Shown in pieces: positions 11,596 to 22,396 of a stretch of DNA of 64,000 bases. Both the position numbers and the translations under genes were made by a program. The first letter of the stretch is position 1, and each line of letters opens with the position of its first letter. The notes below the pieces were generated by a model. It made no database searches, had not been told where the DNA came from, and worked only from the letters and a program-made list of their open reading frames with translations. This stretch comes from Lamellibrachia satsuma (lineage: Eukaryota > Annelida > Polychaeta > Sabellida > Siboglinidae), in assembly GCA_033239005.1 (NCBI GenBank), contig BSQZ01000068.1, positions 1,026,001 through 1,090,000 of the forward strand. Reading direction: 5' to 3'.

Positions 11596-12650
11596 TTACT
11601 TATTTCACAGTCAGTTTACATTCCCCCTGTGACATTTCAACTGCAATCAGCAATCTTCTTCAGGCGACTACCGCTACACATCACTCTGGTGCTAGAGAAT
11701 GAAAAAACACTCCAAATTGAAGTCACATCCAACAGCTAAATATAAGAGAGAACTAATTGCGATCCTCGCCAGACTAAAGAGAGAAGGGAAGATCACAGAA
11801 CAACAGTACTTCTATTTCTATCCCTCAGCAGAAGCCATCCCTAGGCTGTACAGAAAGACACCACCTTAACAGACAGGACTAGACTGGAAATAGAAGATAT
11901 CATGGCACTATTGGACTTTGTTCTGAACACAACGTACTTCACATTCAGAAACATGGTATACCAACAGAAGTTTGGCACAGCCACTGCCCCGATTAACTAC
12001 TGACCTAAAATGTGGAAACGTTATGTAGATGACATACTAGAAGACAGGGATGATGTAACACCTGAACGACCATCTAAACAGAGTGGACGAGACAAACAGC
12101 ATCAAATTCACACACGAAGAAGAAGCAGAAGGAATGATACCATTTTTGGACACTACTAGCGAGGAAGGAATCAGGAGAGGTGAAATTACTAATCTTCCAA
12201 AAGAATACCCATACAGACCAATACCTAAACTTTTCCTCACACCATCCATTACACCAGAAGATGGGAGTGATCCGTACATTACTAGACAGATGCGATCATG
12301 CGAAACACTTGTGACAGAGGAGGAAGATAAACGGAAAGAGAACACATCAAGGAAGCTCTAACGAGATGCGGGTATCCACAATGGACCATAACTCAAATTT
12401 GTAGACAGAGTCAGGCTGGAGAGGCACCAAAGAAGCGATATGGATAAGAAAAACCAAAGACAGCATGAACTGAGATGAGGGCCGATACCGACAATGATCT
12501 TCTGAACGGCCACAAACCAGAGTGATACATCCGAGTAGAATGACTACCGTGTCACCATGTAGCGGTAGTTGTTCGAAGCCGATAGCAGTCGAAACGTCAC
12601 GGGAGGAATAGGGGGAAACTGACTGTGAAATAAGTAAAAAACATTACTCA
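11596..12650 (+). mobile_element. Penelope-like retroelement remnant
   Basis: The + strand carries pieces of a Penelope-type reverse transcriptase: LDFVLNTTYFTF, MVYQQKFGTA, then WKRYVDDILED with the YVDD catalytic box, then VDETNSIKFTHEEEAEGMIP and FLDTT. Frames change and the fingers and endonuclease portions are missing, so it is an internally deleted copy. The two ends are inverted repeats: TTATTTCACAGTCAGTTT at about 11601 and AAACTGACTGTGAAATAA at about 12617, together with CCCCTGTGACATTTC versus CGTCACGGGAGG. Inverted terminal sequences are common in Penelope elements. Confidence 0.75.
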
Positions 12651-12961
12651 TTAAGCCCTGTTCCCTGTTGGATGTTCTCCACTTAGGTCCAAATGCTACT
12701 AAATTGATGGCACTAATGCATGTTCATGCCGACAGTCAACTAAACTATTTTTTTGTACAATCGAGGATTCTTACCTGTGAAAAGAGATACGCTGGCCAGT
12801 GGTCCACGCCTGCTTCAAGGTAGCCAGATGGCTTATGTAAGTCTATAGGGAAATGATTAATGATGTAACTCTATGGTCACACTTCAGTTTATAAAACCTG
12901 CACTGCAATATGAAGTTAAGCAACAACAACCGTGTTGTTCTCAAGGACTGGGGCAATATTT

Positions 12962-13200
12962 GTTTTTATTGTTTTGTTCAGTACTGCAATTTGTATGAGA
13001 ATAGTTAACATATACATCTTATCATAATGAATGTTGTAGCATAAGGAATGGTATATCGTATGTTAAAGAAATGTCCTTTCCAAAATGCTAATTTTACAGC
13101 TTTGAAGAAAATTTTAAGGAAATATATGTAACGTCATGCTCCTAAAACGTAATATCATAGTGTTGGAAAATAACATGGACCAAATAATTGGTTAAAGTGT
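12962..13200 (-). repeat. Right arm of the foldback pair
   Basis: Inverse complement of 10331-10535, starting TTGTTCAGTACTGCAATTTG and ending at the TTGGAAAATAACATGGACCA region. Identity is moderate by eye. Confidence 0.6.
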
Positions 13201-14007
13201 ACCAATTACGTAAAAATGCACAACCACATTACTTATGTTACGGTAATGGCTGTATACCCTCTAAATAAATGACAAAAAAGTGCATACACAACCCTCGCCA
13301 TTTGATGCCTGGCAAGTGTTGGCTTTAAATAGCTACACAAGTTATTAAAACTTCAAATGGCAGCGATATGATTGGCTAAACATGCACACGTGATTGCGTG
13401 TGCAAATGAATAAATTACATAAACCATACCAGGATTTGCACCGCCGTGGAACAATTCTTATAAATAGCATTAGACAGCAGGTGACTTTTCTACCAAAAGA
13501 ATAGTTTATAAAAAATGCAAGGACAAACAAGTGACAGTATGTTAAGATCCATTCAACCTACTCTTGCGAGAAGTTAGCAGAATTGATTGAGCCATGTCGT
13601 GGATGCTTCTGCAGTGGCTCAATTCATAGTTATTTTGATAAAACAACGAAGACACACGAAGTCATGCTTTGTACAATCATGTATTTATTTTATTTATTTC
13701 AGCTGGGAAAACGATGACCACATAGCATGTGCTGTATGTGGACAAAAACAAACCCATGTTTTAATACGTCGTAATCTCAGGAAGATCAACATGAACTGCT
13801 GCAGCAAACAGCGCCTCAGAACAGGGTATTCATGATTGATACAGATACTGTTTGAACTTTATAAAACCATTTTTTCCCCCAACTCTATCACCACAATAAA
13901 GCATGGCCTTATCCTAGCTATACACAGATGACACCAAGGTGTCGTTGCTGCGGGATGTATTCACTATATACCTAGCACTGTCTGTTTGCTTGCTGCACCA
14001 GTGGCAC
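13201..14007. other. Intergenic and 3' UTR of ATP5MC
   Basis: Nothing coding is recognised. The part next to 14007 should be the ATP5MC 3' untranslated region, with overlapping poly(A) signals on the - strand at 13684-13698. Confidence 0.5.
13684..13698 (-). terminator. Poly(A) signals of ATP5MC
   Basis: The + strand TTTATTTTATTTATT reads as overlapping AATAAA hexamers on the - strand, about 310 bases past the stop codon. No closer canonical hexamer was seen. Confidence 0.5.
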
Positions 14008-14171
14008 TTAGAAAGCAAAGAGGATGAGGAAAGCCATCATGAGGCAGAAGAGTCCCATGGCCTCTGACAGGGCAAATCCAAGGATGGCATAGGAGAAGAG
14101 CTGCTGTTTGAGAGATGGGTTCCTAGCGTAGCCGATTACTAGACTGCCAAAGACACTGCCAATACCAGCAC
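14008..14171 (-). CDS. ATP5MC: ATP5MC exon 5 (second helix, stop)
   Basis: Acceptor TTGTTGTAG before GTGCTGG. Encodes [20 protein letters not shown] through [14 protein letters not shown] to LILFAF and TAA (14008-14010). The first codon is split with exon 4. Confidence 0.97.
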
Positions 14172-17100
14172 CTACAACAACACAAAATGAGCATGAGCAC
14201 ACTTCCACAAAACAAAAAACCTGTTATAGCATTGAAAAACTAGCAACTATAAGTATTAAGTAGATGATGAAGACCAAAGCAACTCCATTAAACCAATTCT
14301 CAATTTTTAACCGAATCAAAAATAATACCTGACACCGGGAGCGATAACCCAGCTGTCAATGGTAGCCCATGTAACAACGTCGTCCTACAATCATTTCTAC
14401 GGTGGAAATTTAACTATTAATGCTGTGAAATCTTATAGCAAAGCTGGACCAAATAAACTGAGCAGTGTCTAGATTGTGACATTGTCATTGAAATAAAACA
14501 TAAAGCACGCTTCTGTACTAAACAAATACAGTTACAAATGTAACTTAAAGCTTCCTCTCATGTTAATTTAGCCCACCGAAATCAAGTTCATTGATGTTCA
14601 AATGTCTAGCGTGTGAAGTCAAAATGACTGTTGAAACTAGATTTGTTCAATTTGTTTTCGCGAAACAACAGACCTGATCCAGCAACTCCAACTGTTGCAG
14701 CTCCAGCACCGATGTATTTGGCAGCCTGGTCAATGTCCCGTTGTGTGACACTTGTTTGGAACTCACGCAGCTGCAGTCAAACAAGAACCAGTTCAATATA
14801 CTCTCATCACATGGAAAAACTGGATGGGTAAGACCCTGAACATTTCGTGCAATTTATAAAAACAGCTAGATGTACTAATAACCAAATAACATGTCATTAA
14901 CCCTTTAGTGCACAGACCCGTAACCGCTCATCCGGACTGACTGATTCACCTAGGGCACCCCCAGTAAACAAGACTTGTTGCATTTTAAATTAACCAATTA
15001 TTTAAAAAAGGGGTCATCAGTTCAACAGGATGCTGATATAAGCACATGAAATCGCCATCTAGGACTAAGATTTTGAAGTGCTGCTTACGGACAAGTTTTG
15101 GAAAGCGCATCGAATAGAGTTTGTCAAATTTGTTATTGATCGAGATGTTCTGGGTTTGTTTCCTGTAAAAATTTAGTCGGATTTTGACGTTAACAGTATC
15201 AGTCATACTCACTGCCAGTCAATGTGATGGGTTACTGTTACAATATTGTCCGATGACAAACGATGTGTCAATGAGATGGGGGTTGGAAGACCTGCTACAC
15301 AGGATTGCCTATGGTAAGTGCAGTGGATTATTTTTGTAAAGCATGTAGAAGTGGACATCCCCCTATTCCATGAATTTCACTTCATGCTCTGAAAATTAAT
15401 TCATTATAATACATAAATTTTAACAGTTAACGGCATACTTTATCCATTTCCATGCGCAGGAGGGCAAAGAATGAGAAATCTATCTGCCTAGTAAAGGAAC
15501 CTCACTGAATGTAGGGTCATTGTGCAGATAGTCACTCACCTGTGTGTTGAAAAGAGTTGCAACCGTTGTGTTGCGAGGCAAACTAACTCCAGACAGACCA
15601 CTGTATGTCGCCAGAGAAGTAGCGTTGTGCTGACTTATTACCTGCCAAACAAACAGTTTCTATGTAAAACCCACCAATACGTGGACAAGAACATCAAGTA
15701 ATCAGGAGGCAACAATTTTGGCACATTATATCCCCACTATATATCTGCGGGGTCACATATTCTTGATTCCAATTACTCTATACATGCACCTTATGCACCA
15801 ACTAGGGTATGAAGAGGATAAGTAAGCAAGCGTACGTGTAGACAATATTAGCATTCACACTGGGTAGTAACACCACGACCGAATGTAATATCATGGTTGT
15901 TACCACTGACCTAATTTACAATCTTAATTATGTCATGCACATGACAATTTCCTTCCAGTGGTTTCGGTTCTTCGTTGCCGCTATTAGATTTGTCCCGCTG
16001 AGGTTCGTGTCTTTCTCTAGTATGTTTTGTAGAGTAGTTGTTGGTCGACCTCTTCTCCGAGGGCCATCAGGCTTTCAGAGCAGGTCTTTGTTGGCTGCTT
16101 TGTCATGGCGCATCACATGACCTGTCATGACACATTTTGCGTTTTCTGCAGCATTCTTGTGTAGATGCCATCCAGTGCATTTTCTACTGATTGTGTTAGC
16201 GACCACAAATCGCGTCCATATATCAGGATCGGTTCAACTGTCGTCCTGAAAATCTTCAGTTTGGTGAGTCTGCAGATGGGTGCTCTCCAAACCTTGTCAA
16301 GGGTGTGAACTGCTGCCCATGACTGGGCTTTTCTGCACTGGATGTCATGCTGTGAGTTTGTGTAGGATCCGAGATATTTAAAATTCTCTACTTTCTCAAT
16401 TTTACTCCCATCTTATGAGTGAACGTTATCATTAGCAGACGGGTTGATATGGATGTACTTTGTTTTGCTTGGGTTGAGAAATAGTCCTGCAGGTTCGGAA
16501 GCACTTTCCACTTTATGAAGTAACAGTTCTGCTTCTTGTATTGTGTCAGTGAACAGACCGATGTCATCAGCATAACTCAGTCAGAGAGATGTGAGGCCGG
16601 ATGTCTGTTGCTTCTGCATCTGGTTAGGGTTAGTCTTTCTGTCATCAATCGCAGTTCTTAATGCAAAGTCCAAGAATATGATGAACAGGTATGGGACAAG
16701 AGGGTCTCCTTGGAGAACTCCTGTATTAATATTGAAATATGAAGTTCCCCTTCAGGAGTCAATACAACTGCAGATGTGTTTACATACATTATCTGTACGG
16801 CTCTGACGATCTTCTCTGGGATGCCATAATTATAACGCTTTCTTGAACTCGAAAATAATGGCAGTTTCTTTCTGGTAGTTTCTCATTTCTTCAATGTTGC
16901 GTCTAAGAGCAAGAATCTGTGAAGATGTAGATCATAGATGTCTAAATCCGTTCTTTTCTAGCTCAGGGCAAATTCTGCTAAGCAGCAGTCGATTGTAGAC
17001 ATTTGCAGCAGTCTGTGTTTTATTTATTTATTTTATTCCACGGTAGTTTTCAGGAATAGTCAGGTCTATTGGTACGATACCTGAAATCCCCCATTCCAGT

Positions 17101-20100
17101 GGTCTATACATCAAGTATGTTTTGTTGCAGAACTTTAGTAAACCTTTCCTTAACTTGGGTAGTCGCCATTCTTCAATGGGAATGCCATCGGATGACCGGG
17201 TCTGCTTTGTTGTATATATATCAACATTTTGATTCTTTCCAATGTCTCCCAGTCAGATGATATTTGGTTTTCAACATAAGAGGCAACATCTTGATTCATT
17301 GTGATTGCATCCCAGTTAAGCCGAGCCTTAAACTTTGAACACACAATCCTATGATCAGAACCAATAGGGTTGGAAGAGGAGTGTGCTTGTGACTCCACGA
17401 TGCTGTTTCTCCATCTTTCCTGGCACAGAATGAAATATATTTAACATTTGAATTTATTCGGTGCTCGGAAAGTCCAGTCTTGATTTTGGTTTACAGAAGA
17501 GTGTTGGTCATCAGAAGGTTGTGCTCATGTATAAAATCAAGAAGCTGACCGTTTCTGTTAGTGTTCCTGTGGTATAAAAAACATTTGAGACTTAAGCATT
17601 AAAATCACCTCCGATCACAAGACAGGCATGTGTAATACTGCCTGGTTAAGGCTTTCGTAGAATTCTATACGTCTTTTTCATCACTGACATCTGTTGGAGA
17701 ATAGCATGATATAACGAGTCTTAGGGTTTCATGTATGATACAGTCTGTTATCTTGGTAACTGACACAAGGTCCTGGAGCAGTGCACATTTCACTACTGCA
17801 CCAACGCCCCCAACTGCTGCACATTGCCAAGTATGTGTCGCAGAGGCTGTGAACATCGTCGATCTACCTATCCTGGTAGCTTTGATATCTGGGTCTTCTT
17901 GTATGTGTACTTGTCTGTATTCTTGAATACAAGTCACTGATATGTCAAAATCGCTCATGTGTTTGTTGAGTTCTTCCTTGGCACTATTGGAAGATGTATT
18001 TTCTTAAGGCGGCAAAGTCCTTTCGTTGTTCTCGCATCAGATGGCATCCGTCCTTGCGGCTTTGGGATGTCATCTTCATACGGGTTGGTATACCCTTGAG
18101 AAGTACGGAGTGTTTACAATCTTACATCAACTTAAATACACTGTAAATGTGTAAAAATATTATTTTTGGCCTTGAACTAGATATGAAGTATGAATAAACA
18201 CATTAACACAATATATCAGACACCCAAGTAGGCAAAGGATAATGTATGACATGAAACTTAGTAGTACACAAGGATCTTCTTCAGGATGTTCTACAGAATT
18301 TCTGTGATTTCAAAACCTTGCCATGGACAGCTTAATGCTGTCAGCACACACAACAATAAAAACTCACAGAGCAGTGCCAGATTGGACAGTTGATTACATC
18401 TAAAACCTTACCCCTTCCTTTGGTGACCAGCTATTCATGGCACCACCCAGTGGCCGCAGGAGCACAGCACGGCCATTGCTCACCTGTAAACGTTACAAAG
18501 AGGTGACAACAAGCACGCAGACAAACGTGTCAGCCAATCTGGACATATCAACACCAGCCAGACTTGACAATTAGAATGTAATCACAATACTTGGTTACAA
18601 TCACAACAAAGGAATGTTGTATCAGTGTTTGAAATTAAGGCATTTTTATCGGCAGTAGCCGCCGATTCAGTTACCCAAAATGCACAGGTCATCGGTCCCA
18701 CCCCGCTGATTCATCTGGCAGCCACCGCTGTGTCGGGCTGTATTAGTGGTGCACATTACAGTACTTAACAATCTATGCTAATTCGACATAAAATACAATT
18801 TATATCGAATATACTGTTTACAACTACTTCTTCCTTGCCAGTAACAGATTGCTGCCCTGGCAAAGGCTGCAAATGCAAGGGAAACCCCTGGTATTGTTAA
18901 CATGGGTGTCTATTGGATGAATCACATTTAATGACATCAGTATCTCGGGGAATACTAGGGAACCACAACACAAAGATGGTGGACGAAGTTGAGAGAATTG
19001 TAGAGTTTGACAGTTTTTAAGGATATTACGCCAATTTACTTAATAAATTCATACTGGTGATATTAAGGAGGCAGACAATCCGACTGACTGATTAATGTGG
19101 TATTTGGCTGTGAAAGTGAACTTTGGAGGCTTTGATTTGGAGTGAATTGACAACGGCCTGTGCCAGGCTCGGTCCCAGAGCAGTGGCACTGCGTGCAACA
19201 TCATCATCAAAGATAATAACCAGATCTGAAACAGTACAAATTATTCGTTTCCAAGGAGACGTTTGATTTAATGACCCTCCTTTGACCTCTTTGACACTTA
19301 CCATATTACATTTCCGATAAAAGCGTGTCCCAACTGGCATCGCAAAGGAAATTAGAGAAATATAATGTCCATAAATGTGGAGGTCAACGAGATATTATTT
19401 TTAATGGAAGAGAAAGTGCAGGAAACTAATACAAATGGGACACTTTCCACATAACATAAACTACCTCAGGATCCGACAAGTGTAATTATGAATGCAGTTA
19501 GTAAAGTAGTTGATTGAGGTCAAAATGTAAGATTACTGCATAACGTACATAGAACAGTTACTTGATTAAGGAATTTTTGGGGAATCAGAATGAACTTTTA
19601 ACATAATTCTCAGTCAATAGGAAAGAACCGGGAATTCTGACCGATTACAAACGGCCTCTGCAATACTACTACAAGTTTTATGTAAGTTCCACATTACATA
19701 AGTTCACAAATTAAACTTTTGCCCAAACAAAAAAGTGCAACCATAAAATTATGCATACAGTCTAAAAGTTAACCAGATTTATTTATTATTATTGCAATCA
19801 TTTTTATGTTGCTTCTGTCATTATGTCAATGTCAACATTTCAGATACACGAATTAGAGACAGAACCGAAAACCAATTTAAATTTATTTGTGAGCATTTAA
19901 GCATGCACACGACACGCTTTGTAGATAAAACCAGTAATGCATATGCAATTAGTAACAATACCATAATACTGTATCAAAGTCGGCGTTACAGATCCAGCCA
20001 CAGGTCAAACATTTTTAGTCCTCTCTCGTATGTCAAACGGGGGTGTTGACAATCAAGAAGAGCAAGTTTGATTAATTATGCAAAGAACGTAAAATGTTTA

Positions 20101-20171
20101 GTCGACATGAATTGACTACTACATACCACATTCTTGGCGGCCGGTGTGAGGAACTTCGAACAGGAATACAT
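14008..20171 (-). CDS. ATP5MC: ATP synthase Fo subunit c, mitochondrial precursor (ATP5MC/ATP5G)
   Basis: Subunit c forms the proton-driven rotor ring of the mitochondrial F1Fo ATP synthase. Coding exons in gene order are 20171-20127, 18483-18412, 15641-15540, 14770-14674 and 14171-14008, giving 159 residues. Residues 1-84 are a basic, serine/threonine-rich presequence ending in the conserved [11 protein letters not shown]. The mature protein starts at [17 protein letters not shown] (residue 85) and has 75 residues in two hydrophobic helices joined by the polar loop ARNPSLKQQ. The proton-carrying glutamate is E142 (mature E58) in [10 protein letters not shown]. All junctions are GT-AG and keep the frame. 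Length and mature sequence match the family almost perfectly. Intron 2 contains a LINE. The gene is convergent with CDK5RAP3 and divergent from JAZF1. Which vertebrate paralogue it equals cannot be said; it probably predates their split. Confidence 0.97.
14674..14770 (-). CDS. ATP5MC: ATP5MC exon 4 (cleavage site and first helix)
   Basis: Acceptor GACTGCAG and donor GTCTGT. Encodes [19 protein letters not shown] and [13 protein letters not shown]. The presequence cleavage region and the start of the mature rotor subunit lie here. Confidence 0.96.
15540..15641 (-). CDS. ATP5MC: ATP5MC exon 3 (presequence)
   Basis: 102 bases, phase 0 on both sides, acceptor TTTGGCAG and donor GTGAGT. Encodes the rather variable presequence part [19 protein letters not shown] to LFNTQ. 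Confidence 0.88.
15957..18090 (-). mobile_element. Degenerate non-LTR retrotransposon (LINE) in ATP5MC intron 2
   Basis: The - strand, in order from 18090 downward, shows an endonuclease with [29 protein letters not shown] and [12 protein letters not shown], then [14 protein letters not shown] closing the endonuclease. Next comes a reverse transcriptase with [40 protein letters not shown] and [20 protein letters not shown]. Several frameshifts and stops interrupt it. The YADD box is intact. The family resembles the RTE/Jockey-like elements common in invertebrates; the clade is not fixed. It lies in the same orientation as ATP5MC. Confidence 0.85.
18412..18483 (-). CDS. ATP5MC: ATP5MC exon 2 (presequence)
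   Basis: 72 bases, phase 0 on both sides, acceptor CGTTTACAG and donor GTAAGG. Encodes [16 protein letters not shown] then NSWSPKEG, basic and typical of a matrix-targeting sequence. Confidence 0.88.
18500..20126. other. ATP5MC intron 1, nothing recognised
   Basis: AT-rich intron with short chance ORFs only. No transposon termini or tandem arrays were noticed. Confidence 0.5.
20127..20171 (-). CDS. ATP5MC: ATP5MC exon 1 (start codon)
   Basis: Fifteen codons, [15 protein letters not shown], with donor GTATGT directly after 20127. The ATG complement lies at 20169-20171. The MY(A/S)C-K start is typical of invertebrate subunit c precursors. Confidence 0.9.
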
Positions 20172-20678
20172 CTTCTTTCCTATGCCTGCAACCTTGAGTC
20201 AACCTGGGCAAGGAGAACGGTACCGGTAAGTAAACGAAGCCAGTGAACATCAAAGTGCTCGAAAAGCAAAATATGCACAATCCAAATGAAAACTAAAGCA
20301 TGCCTAGAATCACCAAATAAATACTAATTATACTGCATTTAACAGCAGGCGATATAACCAGTCGATGGTGGAGATGCAGATCAATTTTCTACAACAACCT
20401 GAATCACTCACCAACAAACGGGCACTGAGGACGGCTGTCGGCATGCGCAAAGGTCATGTTTCATTTATCCGTAGAGGGGTAACGCCAATGGGGCATTGTG
20501 GGTGTCCTTGTAATTTATATAATTTCATGCTTTACTTATAAATTGTTACGTGTATTGTGCTATTTTTATTTTATTTGGTTGCCATGTGTTAAATTATGTA
20601 TGGCATGCGTTATTTAAACGTGCTGTTATTAATTCGTGAATTCTCGGTAGTCGTCGAGTGAATACACGGGAAACTGTC
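20172..20678. promoter_or_regulatory. Divergent promoter interval of ATP5MC and JAZF1
   Basis: 507 bases separate the two start codons, which face away from each other, so both 5' UTRs and promoters must share this stretch unless there are upstream noncoding exons. It contains GGCATGCGCAAAGG near 20440, which resembles an NRF1 half-site, a factor that drives many nuclear genes for mitochondrial proteins. No TATA box is evident close to either start. The function is inferred from layout. Confidence 0.5.
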
Positions 20679-20793
20679 ATGTCAGATAGGCAAATGGCGG
20701 TGTTCTTGGTTAATTGGTGCAAATTTCGAGGATGCGGATTAACTTTTGCGACCTTAGGAGAGCTAATCCAGCACATTGAAGAAATACACATAA
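20679..20793 (+). CDS. JAZF1: JAZF1 exon 1 (first C2H2 finger)
   Basis: Encodes [19 protein letters not shown] and then [19 protein letters not shown], followed by donor GTATGA. Human has CRFGGCGLHFPTLADLIEHI in the same place. Confidence 0.95.
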
Positions 20794-21929
20794 GTATGAA
20801 ATGTGTATCTGTCCGTGGATGCAAAGCAAACTATGCATATTGTTTTATTTTTGTATAAGCTTGCACCAAACGTATCATGTTTACAAACGCTATCCCGCTT
20901 TAAAGCTCAGAGCATGTGACGTCATATGTATTGAAGGGGATTCCCCATCGTGCCCCCCCCCAAACGCAGTTGATGTATGGCTAGAGGGTACACTGACGTG
21001 TTTGGAGCAGTGTAACATGTACTCATGACTACCCGGTATTTTAATTCAATCAGTAACGACTAACGTGATTTTATGCTTTACACACTTCCCAGGCATAGCA
21101 TTGTAACACTTGACTTGTAAACAATCTTTAATAAAATTAAAGTCATAAAGATGTTACTTAATATAGACTGTAGTTGGGTTACATGCTCAGGGAGTTTGAA
21201 CAAACCCCCTTTTTGAGATAATTTTGCTTAACTGTAATATTTTTTTAGCAGTCATCCCAGAAATCCCCTGGCTAATTGTGTACACTCGAACTCCTCTTTT
21301 CAAAACCCTGGCAGTCTGGGCCTGGATTATGAAGCTGGCAATTTAAGCTGCATGGAAGAATGTTGCCATTGTTGTAATGTTGGAAGTTGAAACTTGTTTA
21401 ATTTGTAACTGACTTTGGAGAAGCCAAAGGCGAATCTAAGATAATCACATTTGGAGATGCATACACTTAGTGAGTGTAGCACCAGAGAATATCGTTGTAT
21501 AGATTTGGCACTTTATAAATTATTAAGCATTATTAAACATGCAATATTTAGTTTCCAGTGTAGGAAAATGCAAAAAGGGCAAACATTTTCAAAAATGCAT
21601 TGGTTTGTTATTGTCAAATTTACAAATACAATAACATAATACACCTGACTAAAAGATTAATGAGTCGCTTCTGAGAACAATCTATCTGCAGAGCTCTGTG
21701 TGTCAGCAATAATGCTCTTTAGTCAGTTCTGGATGAATATGACAACATGCTTGCTTTTCTAGACAGTGATCCAAGAGCACTGGAGAGGCAGGAATCCCAG
21801 CATCCTCCATCATTGCCGCTCAGTTACATCCTCAGGTAGCCATGTTTGTGTATGTGTTATCCGCCAGGCAGAGTTGTACGATTGTATGGCTGTATTATTT
21901 AAAAGTACTTTTATTTTCATGATGTATGA

Positions 21930-22019
<90 letters not shown>

Positions 22020-22324
22020 GAAGGTCGGGTATATTGGACCACTTATGAACATGGCCCAATATATATATCAAAGGAAACTATCAATGTTGCGCTTTCCACT
22101 ATTTAATTTGAAACTCGTCAGTGGTAGGCACCAATAGGTACAATATGGCAACTATTCGATCAGGCAATTGAGGGAAAATCTGAAATTTGGATTATTATAA
22201 GGCATATTGGTCCAATAGAGACGACCATTCATCTCTATTGGACCACCTTTTATGTTATATTGGACCAGGTGGTCAATTCAGTGGATCTCTTCGTTGGGTA
22301 TATTGTTTTCTTTGCTGGTTGGTG

Positions 22325-22396
<72 letters not shown>

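Noticed and set aside
20658..20678. Upstream GTG as the JAZF1 start
   Set aside because: The ATG at 20679 gives the family N-terminal length; a GTG start is unlikely in an animal gene.
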